In this document: positions 9,681 to 19,000 of the stretch, one piece after another
How the letters are laid out: every line of letters begins with the position of its first letter
How positions within the stretch are numbered: the stretch's first letter is position 1
NCBI RefSeq assembly: GCF_003340495.1
Contig: NZ_QASA01000001.1
Span: 4,588,001-4,652,000 of the forward strand
Direction of reading: 5' to 3'
DNA: 64,000 bases
DNA from: Adhaeribacter pallidiroseus
Lineage (GTDB): Bacteria; Bacteroidota; Bacteroidia; Cytophagales; Hymenobacteraceae
Translations under genes and position numbers: made by a program
The notes under the pieces: generated by a model
What the model was told of the DNA's origin: nothing
Seen by the model: the letters and a program-made list of their open reading frames with translations, nothing else
Database searches by the model: none

Positions 9681-10712
9681 TTACCGCTTCAACCTGCCGG
9701 AACTGTCGCCTTCCATTACCGGCTCTACTTCGGCTACGGTTACTAAGTTGGCATCGCCTTCTACGGTATGTTTGAGCGCCGAAGCCGCTACCGCAAAATC
9801 CAAGGCTTTCTGATCGTTTTGGTAAGTTAGCAGCCCGTAAATGAAACCCGCCATAAAAGCATCGCCGCCACCAATCCGGTCGATAATGTGCGTAATATCG
9901 TGGGTAATGGTTTGCAGCAATTCCTGGCCGTTCCAGAGCATACCGGCTAAAGTATTATGCGAAGCGCTCACCGAACCTCTTTTGGTATTTACAATTTTTT
10001 TAATTTTTGGGTACTGCTGCATGATTTGCCGGCACACCGAAGTAAAGGCATCGGCATCTTCTTTTATAGGCTTTATCTGCAAAATATCCGCGGCATCACC
10101 TACACTTGACACAATAATATCGCAGCCAGCTACTAATTCGGGCATGATCTCGTGCGCTTTTTTACCGTATTGCCACAAATTTTTGCGGTAATTAATATCG
10201 GCCGACACGGTTATACCTAACTTGTTAGCTACCCAGATCGCTTCCAAGCAACTTTGGGCAGCACCCGCCGAAATAGCCGGCGTAATGCCGGTCCAATGGA
10301 ACCATTGGGCATCGGCCAGTATTTCTTCCCAGTTTAGCATGCCGGGTTCTAGTTGGGCGAAAGCCGAATTGGCGCGATCGTACACTACTTTACTGGGCCG
10401 GGCTATGGCTCCGGTTTCCAGGAAATACAAACCCAGCCGGTCGCCGCCGTATACAATGTGTTCGGTACCTACCCGGTGCTGACGCAATAGGGCAGTAGCT
10501 GCCTGACCCAAATCATTATCCGGGAAGCGGGTAACGTGCGCCGCCGGAATACCAAAATAAGCCAGCGACACGGCTACATTGGCTTCGCCGCCGCCGTAGG
10601 TAACATTAAAACTGGTAGCTTGCGAAAAGCGGGCAAACCCCGGCGTAGAAAGCCGCATCATAATTTCGCCAAAAGTAATAACCGGACGCACAGAAGTAGT
10701 TTTTAAGATCAA
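9681..10712 (-). CDS. kdgK: 2-keto-3-deoxygluconate kinase (PfkB family)
   Basis: A 343-residue ribokinase-fold sugar kinase. The N-terminus contains ITFGEIMMRLSTPGFARF and VTYGGGEANVAVSLAYFG, the substrate-binding glycine-rich region found in KDG kinases. The C-terminal signature is DRIGGGDAFMAGF, where the catalytic Asp sits in GGGD instead of the commoner GAGD. The enzyme would phosphorylate KDG to KDPG, the substrate of the aldolase encoded next. It follows the SDR gene by 231 bases and precedes kdgA by 170, so the genes may be one transcript or several. Substrate assignment rests on sequence flavour plus the aldolase neighbour. Confidence 0.88.
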   Translation of the reverse strand: MILKTTSVRPVITFGEIMMRLSTPGFARFSQATSFNVTYGGGEANVAVSLAYFGIPAAHVTRFPDNDLGQAATALLRQHRVGTEHIVYGGDRLGLYFLETGAIARPSKVVYDRANSAFAQLEPGMLNWEEILADAQWFHWTGITPAISAGAAQSCLEAIWVANKLGITVSADINYRKNLWQYGKKAHEIMPELVAGCDIIVSSVGDAADILQIKPIKEDADAFTSVCRQIMQQYPKIKKIVNTKRGSVSASHNTLAGMLWNGQELLQTITHDITHIIDRIGGGDAFMAGFIYGLLTYQNDQKALDFAVAASALKHTVEGDANLVTVAEVEPVMEGDSSGRLKR

Positions 10713-10943
10713 CTTTATCGGGTAATTTAAATGAAATAATATAGCTTTTTTGGTTTCAGCGGTATTTTTTTTACGATAACCTTACCGGTAACGCTACCGT
10801 CAGCCCACCAGGAAAGCAAGCCTGCTTCTATTCTGCTTTTGAGCAGGTACCGTAAATCAAAAATTTAAAAATTGCTTTGTAACTGGGCAATGCTAGCGAA
10901 CTAATCAGAATATTACTTAGCAAGACAGCTACGCTCGCACAAA

Positions 10944-11705
10944 TTAAAAACCAATCGAATTACCCCCGTCTACGGGTAGGTTAATGCCAGTTATAAATCG
11001 GGCCGCATCGGAAGCCAGAAATACGGCAGCCAGGCCAATATCAGAAGGCTGTCCAAAACCACCCAAAGGCGTCCGCCCTAATACTTTTTGTTTGCGTTCC
11101 GGATCAGTTTCCAGGGCTTTCAGCAACATGGGCGATTGAATAAAACCTGGCGCAATGGCGTTTACCCGAATCCCTTGTGGTGATAAATCGCTGGCCAGCA
11201 CCCGGGTCATGCCCAACACCGCCGATTTAGAAGCGGAATAAGCACTTACCAAAGGTAAACCGTACAAAGCAGCCATGGAAGTAATCATGATAATAGAGCC
11301 GGATTGGCGCTTGGCCATACTCTTAGAGACTTCGCGGGTTAAAGCAAATAAACCATTTAGGTTGGTTTGAATAATTGCTTGAAACTCGGCATCGGTCACC
11401 TCAAAGGTGTGTTTTTTTAAATTTATACCCGCATTGTTCACCAATATGTCTAACGGACCGTGTTTTTGTTCTACGGTTTGCACCATTCCCGGTATAGATT
11501 CTAAATCGGCCACGTCGTTTACCTGGCAGCTGGCCTCAGGGCCAAGCTGTTTACAAGCTTGCTGTAAAACTTCTTCGCGGCGGCCCGTAATTACCACCCG
11601 GGCGCCGGCCTGAATAAATGCCTCGGCGATACCCAAACCCAAACCGGTGCCGCCCCCGGTAATTAATGCCAATTTACCAGATAAGTCAAAAGGAGATAGT
11701 GCCAT
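10944..11705 (-). CDS. SDR-family oxidoreductase, gluconate 5-dehydrogenase / KduD-like
   Basis: A 253-residue classical short-chain dehydrogenase. The cofactor loop is TGGGTGLGLGIA near residues 16-27, NNAG is near 88-91, and the catalytic set is Ser in ITSMAAL with YSASK carrying Tyr and Lys. It ends with INLPVDGGNSIGF, a typical SDR tail. Position at the head of the KDG kinase / KDPG aldolase / transporter group suggests it interconverts a keto and hydroxy sugar acid, as in gluconate 5-dehydrogenase or 2-deoxygluconate 3-dehydrogenase (KduD). Which of these cannot be decided from sequence alone. Confidence 0.82.
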   Translation of the reverse strand: MALSPFDLSGKLALITGGGTGLGLGIAEAFIQAGARVVITGRREEVLQQACKQLGPEASCQVNDVADLESIPGMVQTVEQKHGPLDILVNNAGINLKKHTFEVTDAEFQAIIQTNLNGLFALTREVSKSMAKRQSGSIIMITSMAALYGLPLVSAYSASKSAVLGMTRVLASDLSPQGIRVNAIAPGFIQSPMLLKALETDPERKQKVLGRTPLGGFGQPSDIGLAAVFLASDAARFITGINLPVDGGNSIGF

Positions 11706-11950
11706 GTTGTTCTGCTATTAAGCTCCCAAATATGTGGAATTAAACTTAATACCAGAAATCTATTTTTTAAATTTCTGGTACAAAAGAGCTTATGAAATGC
11801 ATCAACCAGGTATGTTGTATGTAATCTGGAGTAGCAGAGAACATGCTTAAAAATCAGAAATAGTATTTCGGGCGAAACAGATAGATTTTTTTTTAAATTT
11901 CATCTATTCAAAAACAGGTGTAACACAAGTTGCAGGTTAGTAAAAAACCA

Positions 11951-12376
11951 TTATTCCATGTGGAGGTTTGCCCCGGTTAATGGTTTATTCTTTATCCAGT
12001 GGTAAGCCGCTGTTACCTGCGCAAAAAACTCAATTTCGAAGGAGAGAACACTTACATCTAATTTTTGTAAATAAGCACTGGCTAATTCTTCAAAAATACT
12101 GGGAGGCAGTACTAAAGCTATTTTTTGAATGGATAAGGTAAGCAGTTCCGGTAACCAGTTATCGAGTAACCAATTAATATCTTCCGGCGCCATTGCCATT
12201 AATTGTTGCACATTGGCAATGCCGAACTTTACATTTTTCTGTTGGGCCAGGTTTAAGACTAAACCCAAACTATCGCGGAATTTATCGTTACCCGGGTAAT
12301 AATGCCATTCCAAATAAAGAAGATCGTACTCTTCATCCCAGTCGATATGTAAAAATTCCTCTGACAAACACCGCAT
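11951..12376 (-). CDS. Hypothetical protein, possible STAS/SpoIIAA-like fold
   Basis: A 141-residue soluble protein without signal peptide or membrane segment. It begins with an acidic stretch (HIDWDEEYDLLYLEWHYYPG) and continues with alternating predicted strands and helices, including NVKFGIANVQQLMAMAPEDI and KIALVLPP. That pattern resembles the small STAS-like proteins common in Cytophagales, but I do not see a diagnostic motif, so the fold is a guess. It stands alone, 245 bases upstream of the SDR gene, with AT-rich spacers on both sides. Function unknown. Confidence 0.6.
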   Translation of the reverse strand: MRCLSEEFLHIDWDEEYDLLYLEWHYYPGNDKFRDSLGLVLNLAQQKNVKFGIANVQQLMAMAPEDINWLLDNWLPELLTLSIQKIALVLPPSIFEELASAYLQKLDVSVLSFEIEFFAQVTAAYHWIKNKPLTGANLHME

Positions 12377-12572
12377 GTTCGGAGCACTTAAATTTATTAT
12401 TGCTGCTGATTTATATTATTTATAGCTAATATCTGATTGTTCTAGCACATTTTCAATTGTTACTTACTTAGTGGTAAGCATATACCGGCATAATACTTTG
12501 GTTAACTGCGTTATGCTACGAATTGTTTTATTCATTTTAAGATAGTTAACCTAAAACTGGAGGCAGCATCTC

Positions 12573-12613
12573 AAAAAAAGCCCGGACAGAGGTACCTGAA
12601 CCGGGCTTTTTTT
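12573..12613 (-). terminator. Rho-independent terminator downstream of the SIMPL-domain gene
   Basis: AAAAAAAGCCCGG at 12573-12585 pairs perfectly with CCGGGCTTTTTTT at 12601-12613 around a 15-base loop. It lies 15 bases beyond the stop of the minus-strand gene at 12629 and has a T run on that strand. Confidence 0.85.
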
Positions 12614-12628
12614 CAAATTTTAAATTTT

Positions 12629-13348
12629 CTACTCTATCAGGAAACTAACATCAATAGAAGCCGAAACTATAATTTGGCCCGCCGCAATAGTTGGTCCGCC
12701 AGTTGCATCAAACGCTGCTGATTCCATCATTTTATTGGCCCGTCCATAGGCAATTGGCCCTGGATAATTACTGCCGGCTTCGTTAATGGAGTATACCCGG
12801 CCCACCTTGGCGCCTAATTCGCCGGTTAAGGCAGTGGCCTTCTGGCGGGCAGCTTGCATGGCTAATTTACGGGCTTGTTCGCGGTACTTTTGTATATCCG
12901 AAGTTCTAAAATCAATTCCATCTACGCGGTTGGCACCGGCTTTATACATCCCCGCCATTAATTCATCAAAAGTATCTATTTTCTTAACCAAAACATTAAT
13001 GGTTTTAGTAGCGGTATACACATCCGGCGTAGCCTGGCCAAAATTACCGGAGTAAATGGGTTGCACGCTCATGTAAGTAGTTTGTACGTTTTTAGCATCT
13101 ACGCCACTCTTTTTAAGATAAGCCAAAATTGCCGCTACATTTTTATCATTTTGCCTTTTGGCTTCATCCAAAGATTTATCGCGGGTTTCTACGGCTACTT
13201 GCAAGCTTATTTCATCGGGTTGTACTTTTACTTCGGCATAGCCCGAAACATTTACTAATGGCGGTAAAACCGCCGAAGGCTGAGCTTGTGCTAAACTCCA
13301 TTGGTGCAAAAATAAAAAGAAGGAGAAAAATAAAATCGCGTTTTTCAT
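12629..13348 (-). CDS. SIMPL (DUF541) domain protein, secreted
   Basis: A 239-residue protein with a clear signal peptide (MKNAILFFSFFLFLHQWSLA, then QAQPS). The mature part opens with VNVSGYAEVKVQPDEISLQV, the hallmark of the SIMPL/DUF541 family (GxGxVxxxPDxAxL), and continues with DAKNVQTTYMSVQPIY. These periplasmic or outer-membrane-associated proteins are related to E. coli YggE and B. fragilis BP26-like antigens; a precise activity is not established. A strong terminator follows the stop. No operon partner is visible, the next gene being divergent. Confidence 0.88.
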   Translation of the reverse strand: MKNAILFFSFFLFLHQWSLAQAQPSAVLPPLVNVSGYAEVKVQPDEISLQVAVETRDKSLDEAKRQNDKNVAAILAYLKKSGVDAKNVQTTYMSVQPIYSGNFGQATPDVYTATKTINVLVKKIDTFDELMAGMYKAGANRVDGIDFRTSDIQKYREQARKLAMQAARQKATALTGELGAKVGRVYSINEAGSNYPGPIAYGRANKMMESAAFDATGGPTIAAGQIIVSASIDVSFLIE

Positions 13349-13584
13349 AAGTTTTAAAAGATTATAGATTGATTAAAAGAATACGGGTTATCAGACAAGT
13401 ACCGTGCCTACTTCCGGGTGCGCCGAAGTACGATGATACTGGCTTGGTGCCCCTATTAAACGCCAAATATAAGCGAAAAGGCCTGTACTAATAGCCCAAT
13501 AATGCTACTATTACCAGAAGCGTATTAATTGGTTAAGCTGGCACAAAGCCCCTAACGTTACATGTTCTTACCCTTTTGATTTTG

Positions 13585-13592
13585 TAACTTTG
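13585..13592 (+). promoter_or_regulatory. Candidate Bacteroidota -7 element
   Basis: TAACTTTG matches TAnnTTTG and ends 20 bases before the ATG at 13613. The expected upstream TTTG is replaced by TGTT, so only half of the consensus is convincing. Confidence 0.45.
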
Positions 13593-13612
13593 CCTACAAC
13601 TTCTGCTTTACT

Positions 13613-14599
13613 ATGACTAATCTCATCCTATATAATCCATTTCAACAGTTATCCTTTATTCATAAAAATTGTTTTTTATGCGGGCAACCCGTAAACCCCA
13701 CGGAGGTAATTCCTATATTTCCGGATTGGTTAACGACCAGCTATAACCTGGCTCACCAAGAATTATTGCTGCTGGATAAAAGCATTTTGACTTACGCCGA
13801 ACTAACCTTACCGTGCTGCACCAATTGCCGGGAACATCATCTTGGCCCGCTAGAGCAAAAAGTACAAGCGGCTGCTACCCAAGGTTTAGCCGGCTGGCAG
13901 CAGCTCGACCCGAAAATACTTTTTCAATGGTTGGGCAAAATTTTTTATGGCTTATTGGTACGTGAGATAAATGCCGAGCAAGACCCATTGATAAAACCCC
14001 CGTTTTTACTTACCGAAGATATTTACATGCTCGATAAAATGCAGTCGTTTTTCAAGGTGCTGCAGTCGATTCGAGTACCCATGCAGTTTGCAGACTTTAT
14101 GCCATGCTCTGTTTTTATAGCGCCGCTTCAACCTGACGCAGACAGTCCGGCTTTTGAATTCCGCGACGATTTGCATACTATGATGATTAGCATAAAACAG
14201 GGCAATACCTTACTGGTGAGCTGTTTGCTGGACAATGGCATTCTAAAAGAAGCCCTGCACCGCTTGTGGCACCCCTTAACCGGAAAAGCCTTGTACCCCA
14301 AACAAGCAGCAGAATTTCAAGCGCAGGTATATTATGCGGCTTACTTATTAAATGTTATTCCGGAATACTTTGTGCGGCCAGTAAAACCCAGTGACGACAT
14401 GCTGGTACTAGATACTTTAATCGATGATATTACCGCTTCGGTATTTAACCCGTGGCAGTTAAGCGGCTACACCCAGATGTTCGAAGAAATGCTCAAGCGC
14501 TGGGGTATTACAGCTACCGAAATTTTACAAGATCCACTCCATCCCCTTAGCTTTATATTTGATGCTGCTGGTAACTTTAAAGATAAAGAGCCAGCTTAA
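13613..14599 (+). CDS. Hypothetical protein with an N-terminal four-cysteine zinc-knuckle-like motif
   Basis: A 328-residue soluble protein that I do not recognise. Near residues 19-25 it has NCFLCGQPV and about 45 residues later CCTNCREHHLG: two CxxC pairs plus histidines, an arrangement reminiscent of HNH-type or treble-clef zinc sites. The rest is helical and hydrophobic-rich, with no known catalytic motif visible. The gene is monocistronic in appearance, convergent with the membrane-protein gene at 14633 and preceded by a candidate TAnnTTTG element. A nuclease role would be speculation: the histidines are not arranged as in a canonical HNH site. Confidence 0.75.
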   Translation: MTNLILYNPFQQLSFIHKNCFLCGQPVNPTEVIPIFPDWLTTSYNLAHQELLLLDKSILTYAELTLPCCTNCREHHLGPLEQKVQAAATQGLAGWQQLDPKILFQWLGKIFYGLLVREINAEQDPLIKPPFLLTEDIYMLDKMQSFFKVLQSIRVPMQFADFMPCSVFIAPLQPDADSPAFEFRDDLHTMMISIKQGNTLLVSCLLDNGILKEALHRLWHPLTGKALYPKQAAEFQAQVYYAAYLLNVIPEYFVRPVKPSDDMLVLDTLIDDITASVFNPWQLSGYTQMFEEMLKRWGITATEILQDPLHPLSFIFDAAGNFKDKEPA

Positions 14600-14632
14600 T
14601 CTCTATTTGCAATACTAAAGGAACGGAAAGTT

Positions 14633-15007
14633 TTAGACATGCGGCAAAGAAGACCGGTGCCGAATAATACCAAGCATAGCCGCTATAAAAAACATAACTG
14701 CCGCCGCATAAATTGGATAAGGCAAATACTGTTTTCCTTCGTGGGCGTATAAATAGCCCAGCAAAAACAAAGCACCAGCTTCTATCAAATGGAATAAAGC
14801 AGTAATGTAGCGGAATCGTTTTTCGAGGGTATGATGAAAAAAAGTACCGCAGACAATAATACAGCCAGCCAGTAAAAAGGCAAGTACATAAAAGCGGTGT
14901 TCCGGATAGTAAGCCAATTTGGTTATTCCTTTTAACAAGAGCACTAAACCTGCTAAGTAGTGGGTTAGGTTTTGAAGCAATAAACGGGTAGGTAAAGTAG
15001 AGGCCAT
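14633..15007 (-). CDS. Small four-helix membrane protein of unknown function
   Basis: A 124-residue protein with four hydrophobic segments (around LTHYLAGLVLLLKGI, FYVLAFLLAGCIIVCGTFF, ITALFHLIEAGALFLLGYLY and YAAAVMFFIAAMLGII) and short polar loops rich in His and basic residues. A longer overlapping frame (14577-15023) has irregular composition and was judged a shadow. The gene is convergent with 13613. No functional motif is seen. Confidence 0.7.
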   Translation of the reverse strand: MASTLPTRLLLQNLTHYLAGLVLLLKGITKLAYYPEHRFYVLAFLLAGCIIVCGTFFHHTLEKRFRYITALFHLIEAGALFLLGYLYAHEGKQYLPYPIYAAAVMFFIAAMLGIIRHRSSLPHV

Positions 15008-15248
15008 AAACTAATAACAGCAATTGATTAAATAACGAATTTTAGATGTTTAAGCCTGATTATTTATCAATTTCGTAAAACAAATTCTAATTACTCGCAT
15101 ATTTTTTAAAAAATCTAGGTTTAATTTTTGATTCTAAAAATAATTCTCTATATTTTGTTACTTAAGTAATAGTACCCAGACTGAATAACATGCACCCAGT
15201 ACCTCAGACAGTCCGGAACATTTAGGCATATTTAATAGTTTTAGCTTT

Positions 15249-15509
15249 ATGGTAAATTTAAACATTCCTCCCAAATACGTGGCCTTGTATGCCCACTGCA
15301 TCGATGATTCTTTACCTAGCTTTGAACCGGATGAGTGGATTAAAGCAGGCCGGATTTATGCTGTTAAATGTTTTACGGAGCCTTTAAATGTTTCGGAAGG
15401 AGTTGCCGTTACCATCTTAAACCGGGAAGGCCAGGAAATACATCCTTCGGCTTCGCACTGGAGCTTTGCTTCTAATCGTTTTGAATTATTCTCTATTTAT
15501 CTTAACTAG
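15249..15509 (+). CDS. Small hypothetical protein, 86 residues
   Basis: Starts MVNLNIPPKYVALYAHCIDD and ends with aromatic residues (FELFSIYLN). Codon usage and composition resemble genuine genes of the window, and the frame is free of overlaps on either strand. No signal peptide, membrane segment or motif is visible. It is convergent with the gene at 15680, and a strong shared terminator lies between them. Confidence 0.6.
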   Translation: MVNLNIPPKYVALYAHCIDDSLPSFEPDEWIKAGRIYAVKCFTEPLNVSEGVAVTILNREGQEIHPSASHWSFASNRFELFSIYLN

Positions 15510-15618
15510 TATTTAGTCCACTGTTCATAGACGATAGTGCACCGCACTAATGAGTAGTTTTTTAAATTTACTAACGCATCAACTTACTATTGACTTACCA
15601 CTAAAATCAGTACTTTAT

Positions 15619-15663
15619 TATAAACTAAAAAAGCTGCCTGGGAGGCAGCTTTTTTAGTTTATA
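15619..15663. terminator. Bidirectional terminator with a 21-bp perfect stem
   Basis: The arm at 15619-15639 is the exact reverse complement of 15643-15663, leaving a GGG loop. The core is AAGCTGCC/GGCAGCTT flanked by A and T runs. It separates the convergent genes ending at 15509 and 15680 and has a T run on both strands. Confidence 0.9.
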
Positions 15664-15679
15664 GGCTTAGCTTTTTAGC

Positions 15680-15940
15680 TTATTGATTATCATGTTCATC
15701 CAGTTCGGCTTCTACTTTCTTGGCTACAAAAATAACCCCTACTGCTAAAGCTGCCACGGCTAAAACTAACTGGGTAGTAGATAATTTCTTACTGGCTTTC
15801 ATTAGCAAATTACCGGCATCCTGCAGTAAATCAGGTAAACGCTCGGTGTTCCCTTTTTGAAAAACGTGCATCACGTTTTCAAAAGTTTTAGATAAGTCTT
15901 CCGGCTGTATTTTCAAATGCTCTAATTGTTGATCTTTCAT
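15680..15940 (-). CDS. Small protein with one C-terminal membrane helix
   Basis: An 86-residue protein. The first 50 residues are hydrophilic and helical (QLEHLKIQPEDLSKTFENVM), followed by the hydrophobic helix TQLVLAVAALAVGVIFVAK and the acidic tail VEAELDEHDNQ. There is no signal peptide, so the soluble part probably stays in the cytoplasm with a tail anchor in the inner membrane. Function unknown. A strong terminator lies 17 bases past its stop. Confidence 0.65.
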   Translation of the reverse strand: MKDQQLEHLKIQPEDLSKTFENVMHVFQKGNTERLPDLLQDAGNLLMKASKKLSTTQLVLAVAALAVGVIFVAKKVEAELDEHDNQ

Positions 15941-16065
15941 GAGTTTTATGCGTTAATGTTTGTATTTTAAATCACTGTTTTTACTCGCTTTTTCAGACCA
16001 AGGTCCGCCATTAGCAAACAGTATACGCAAACCCTTTTATTTGGTGTTCATAAAGAGCATACTTT

Positions 16066-19000
16066 CTAAAATAAAAATCCGGCGCTGATTAATGGCAGCT
16101 TGTTTTCGTCAGAAACCATATAGCCCGCGGTAATTACAATTAAATTTACCGGCGCAAACCAAAATCCGCCACCGTAGCCCCGGTGCCATTTGTTTGATTG
16201 CTCGTTGTCGTTCCAAACGCGGCCACTATCATGAAAAACCATGACCCCGGCCGCTCCCGGAAATAAATACGTTTGAAAATTAAACAACCGGATTCGGGCT
16301 TCCAGGTTATTGTAAAAACTCGAACGGCCGGAGTAGCGCGATCGCCGGTTACCCCGCACATTGTACAACCCATCCAGGGTATTTGCCTGGAAAAACTCAA
16401 AATTACCAATGGTAGTACCGCCACCCACACGAGCCGCCAGCACCACTTTAAAAGGCAAATGCACGGTCTGAAAAAAAGAAACCTGCGAGTTGATTCGGGA
16501 ATAATTTGTTGATAATTTATTGGTACCCAAATAACCATTGGCTTCGGTTTGAAAGTAAACGCCGCGATTGGGTAAAGCTTTATTATCACGGCTATCCAGT
16601 TCGTAGGAAACCTGCACCCCTGCGTAACTTTTAGACGCATACGGATCATTCGGGCTCAGCTCGGCCGGACTAAATTGTTCCAGGTAACGGTTTTTGGGTT
16701 CCTGCACCTGCACAAACTGGTAAGCCGGGCCAAACAAGAAGCGCTGGTATTTGCCCCAACGGCGTCCCAATAAAATGTTAAAAGTATAACGCTCCGAGCG
16801 ATACCGATAATAATCAATATCAAACTCTTGATTGTAAACTGACTCGTTAGATAAGCCAAAAAAGTTATCGGCAAAATTCCGGGTTTTTACATCCAGGTTT
16901 AAGCCTACATCAAAAACACCCAATGCTTGCGTAAAATAACCCGCATAATTAAATAAAAACGAATGCGTAGCCAGGGCATAATTGGCAATAAACCGGTGCG
17001 AAGAAGCAAACGGGTCTTTCCGGAAGCCTTGTTGGGTAGCCAAAAAGCCACCGCCCAGGTAAAACCCATCGTCTTTGTTGTATTCAATGGAAGCTAAAGG
17101 CCCGAAGTAATTATAACGGAATGATTTGCGGTCGTATTCGTTTACTTCCTCGTTGCGGTCCGAAGTTTTGTTTTTTGTTTCGGTAGCTAGCTGCAATTGG
17201 TTGCCCGTGGCCGTATCGTACACAACTGTTTTCCGGCGGCCTTTCTGCACGCGCGAACTATCCATTATTTTATCAGTACCTTCGCCCCCAATAATCCGGA
17301 TTAGAATGCCTCTTTTTACCTTGCCGGTTACTGTAAAAGTATCATTGCCTCCTAAACCGTATAAACGTACTTCGCGGGTTTCCGAAAATTTAAAAATCCG
17401 GTTATAAAGCAACTGCTCTACTTCATTTTCCTTGCTAATTTTAAAAACTTCTACCTGTGTTGTCTCATCGTTCAGGCGGGTTACTTTAAACAGTTCCTGT
17501 TTATCAGAGCCTACTACATCTACTTCCCGCGCCAGAAATTTATAGTAATCGGTAGCATCTTGTATTAACCGGGCCCGGCGCGACTTAAGCGTATCCACGG
17601 TGGCAGTTCCCCGAATTTGGTAAATAGGAGCGGGTATTTCTTTTATGGCCTTACTAATCGTTTCGTCGGTTAGGTGCTGCTGCAATTCTGTGGCGGTTTT
17701 TAACCAATCGTCCAAAGAAAGCGCATTTAAAAAAGTACGGTCGAAATAACGCGCGTTGAAATTATAGGTGGTAATATCCCGAATGGCCTCATCAAAACCC
17801 TGGAATTTAGGCATAATCCATTTGCGGCTGGCAATTTTTGGTATCACGCCCTGATTTACAAAAAAGGTCATGTCGCGGTCGCGGGGAATAGGTTGATACG
17901 TTTTTACTTTGCTGTTTTCGTTATCAAAACTGGCCCAGCGCCATTGGTCTTCGTGCCGGTCCCAGTCGCCAATAATAAAATCAAATAACCGCGCGCGCAC
18001 CACGGCCCGTTGATCTACCTGGTCGTCGTTGTCTTCGTAAATTTTTTCCAGCACTTTATCGGTGCTATACACTTTTTTAGAATTACCAAAATGCGGCGCT
18101 TTGGATTCGTCGTCATCAGGCCGCTCCTCAAACAAGCCAATGGTATTTGCCAAACCCGTTCTAAAGCTACCCAAACGGGGATCATCGGGGATAAAATAGT
18201 ATTTAGGATTGGTATGGTACACGCCAGCTGCCTGGGCCAGGGAAGGTACTACCAACGGGGCGTACGGGTGCGATGCCGAAATCTGATCCTTCACAATGTC
18301 GGCGGCCACGGTGCGGCGCAAAGCGCGCGGAATGGCTTCGATGGGGTATTTCTCGACGGAACGTACTACAAATTCTTTGCCTTCGGTATCTACGAGGCGC
18401 AACGAACGGGTTTGAAAACCACCTCCGCGCTGCACTACTTTTAACCCACCTTTTATTTTACCTACATCAAAAACGGGCAATTGCACTGGTGTAACCCATT
18501 CCTGACGATAATTTTCGCCGAGCAGCCAACGCTTAAAAGCATTTACCTGGTACAAGTCGCTAGCCTTTACTGTTACAGTACTATCGGCATAATTTATAGT
18601 CCGGGTGGGTTTAATCTGGGCATTTAGTTGCTCCAAAGTGGCTTTTTTCATAAGCAAACGCCTATAAGCCATTTTCGCCACTGGTTGTGGGCCCAAGCTA
18701 GTAGTCCAGAACTCGAGCCAGGCTTCGCCGTTATTGTAAAATAAGATTTTGGCAAATCCAGGTCCAGCTTGCGTAAATACGGGAGTTGATTGTTGCTTTA
18801 TTTTTCGATGCTGCGAATGCCAGCCCGTGCGGAGGTAATTAATGCTATCCTGCCACGCGTATTCCAGCGCCGGACTAGTATCTTCCACGTGAATCAGGCC
18901 CGGATGTTGGGAATAGATCTGGGCGTAAGCCTTTTGCATTACCCGGTAATAGTACGGTTTAATATCCTGTGCCACATGCGAAGCCACAATAATTTGTTTT

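Noticed and set aside
14577-15023. Longer overlapping frame of 148 codons
   Set aside because: Composition is irregular; the 124-codon frame in another phase gives a coherent four-helix membrane protein.
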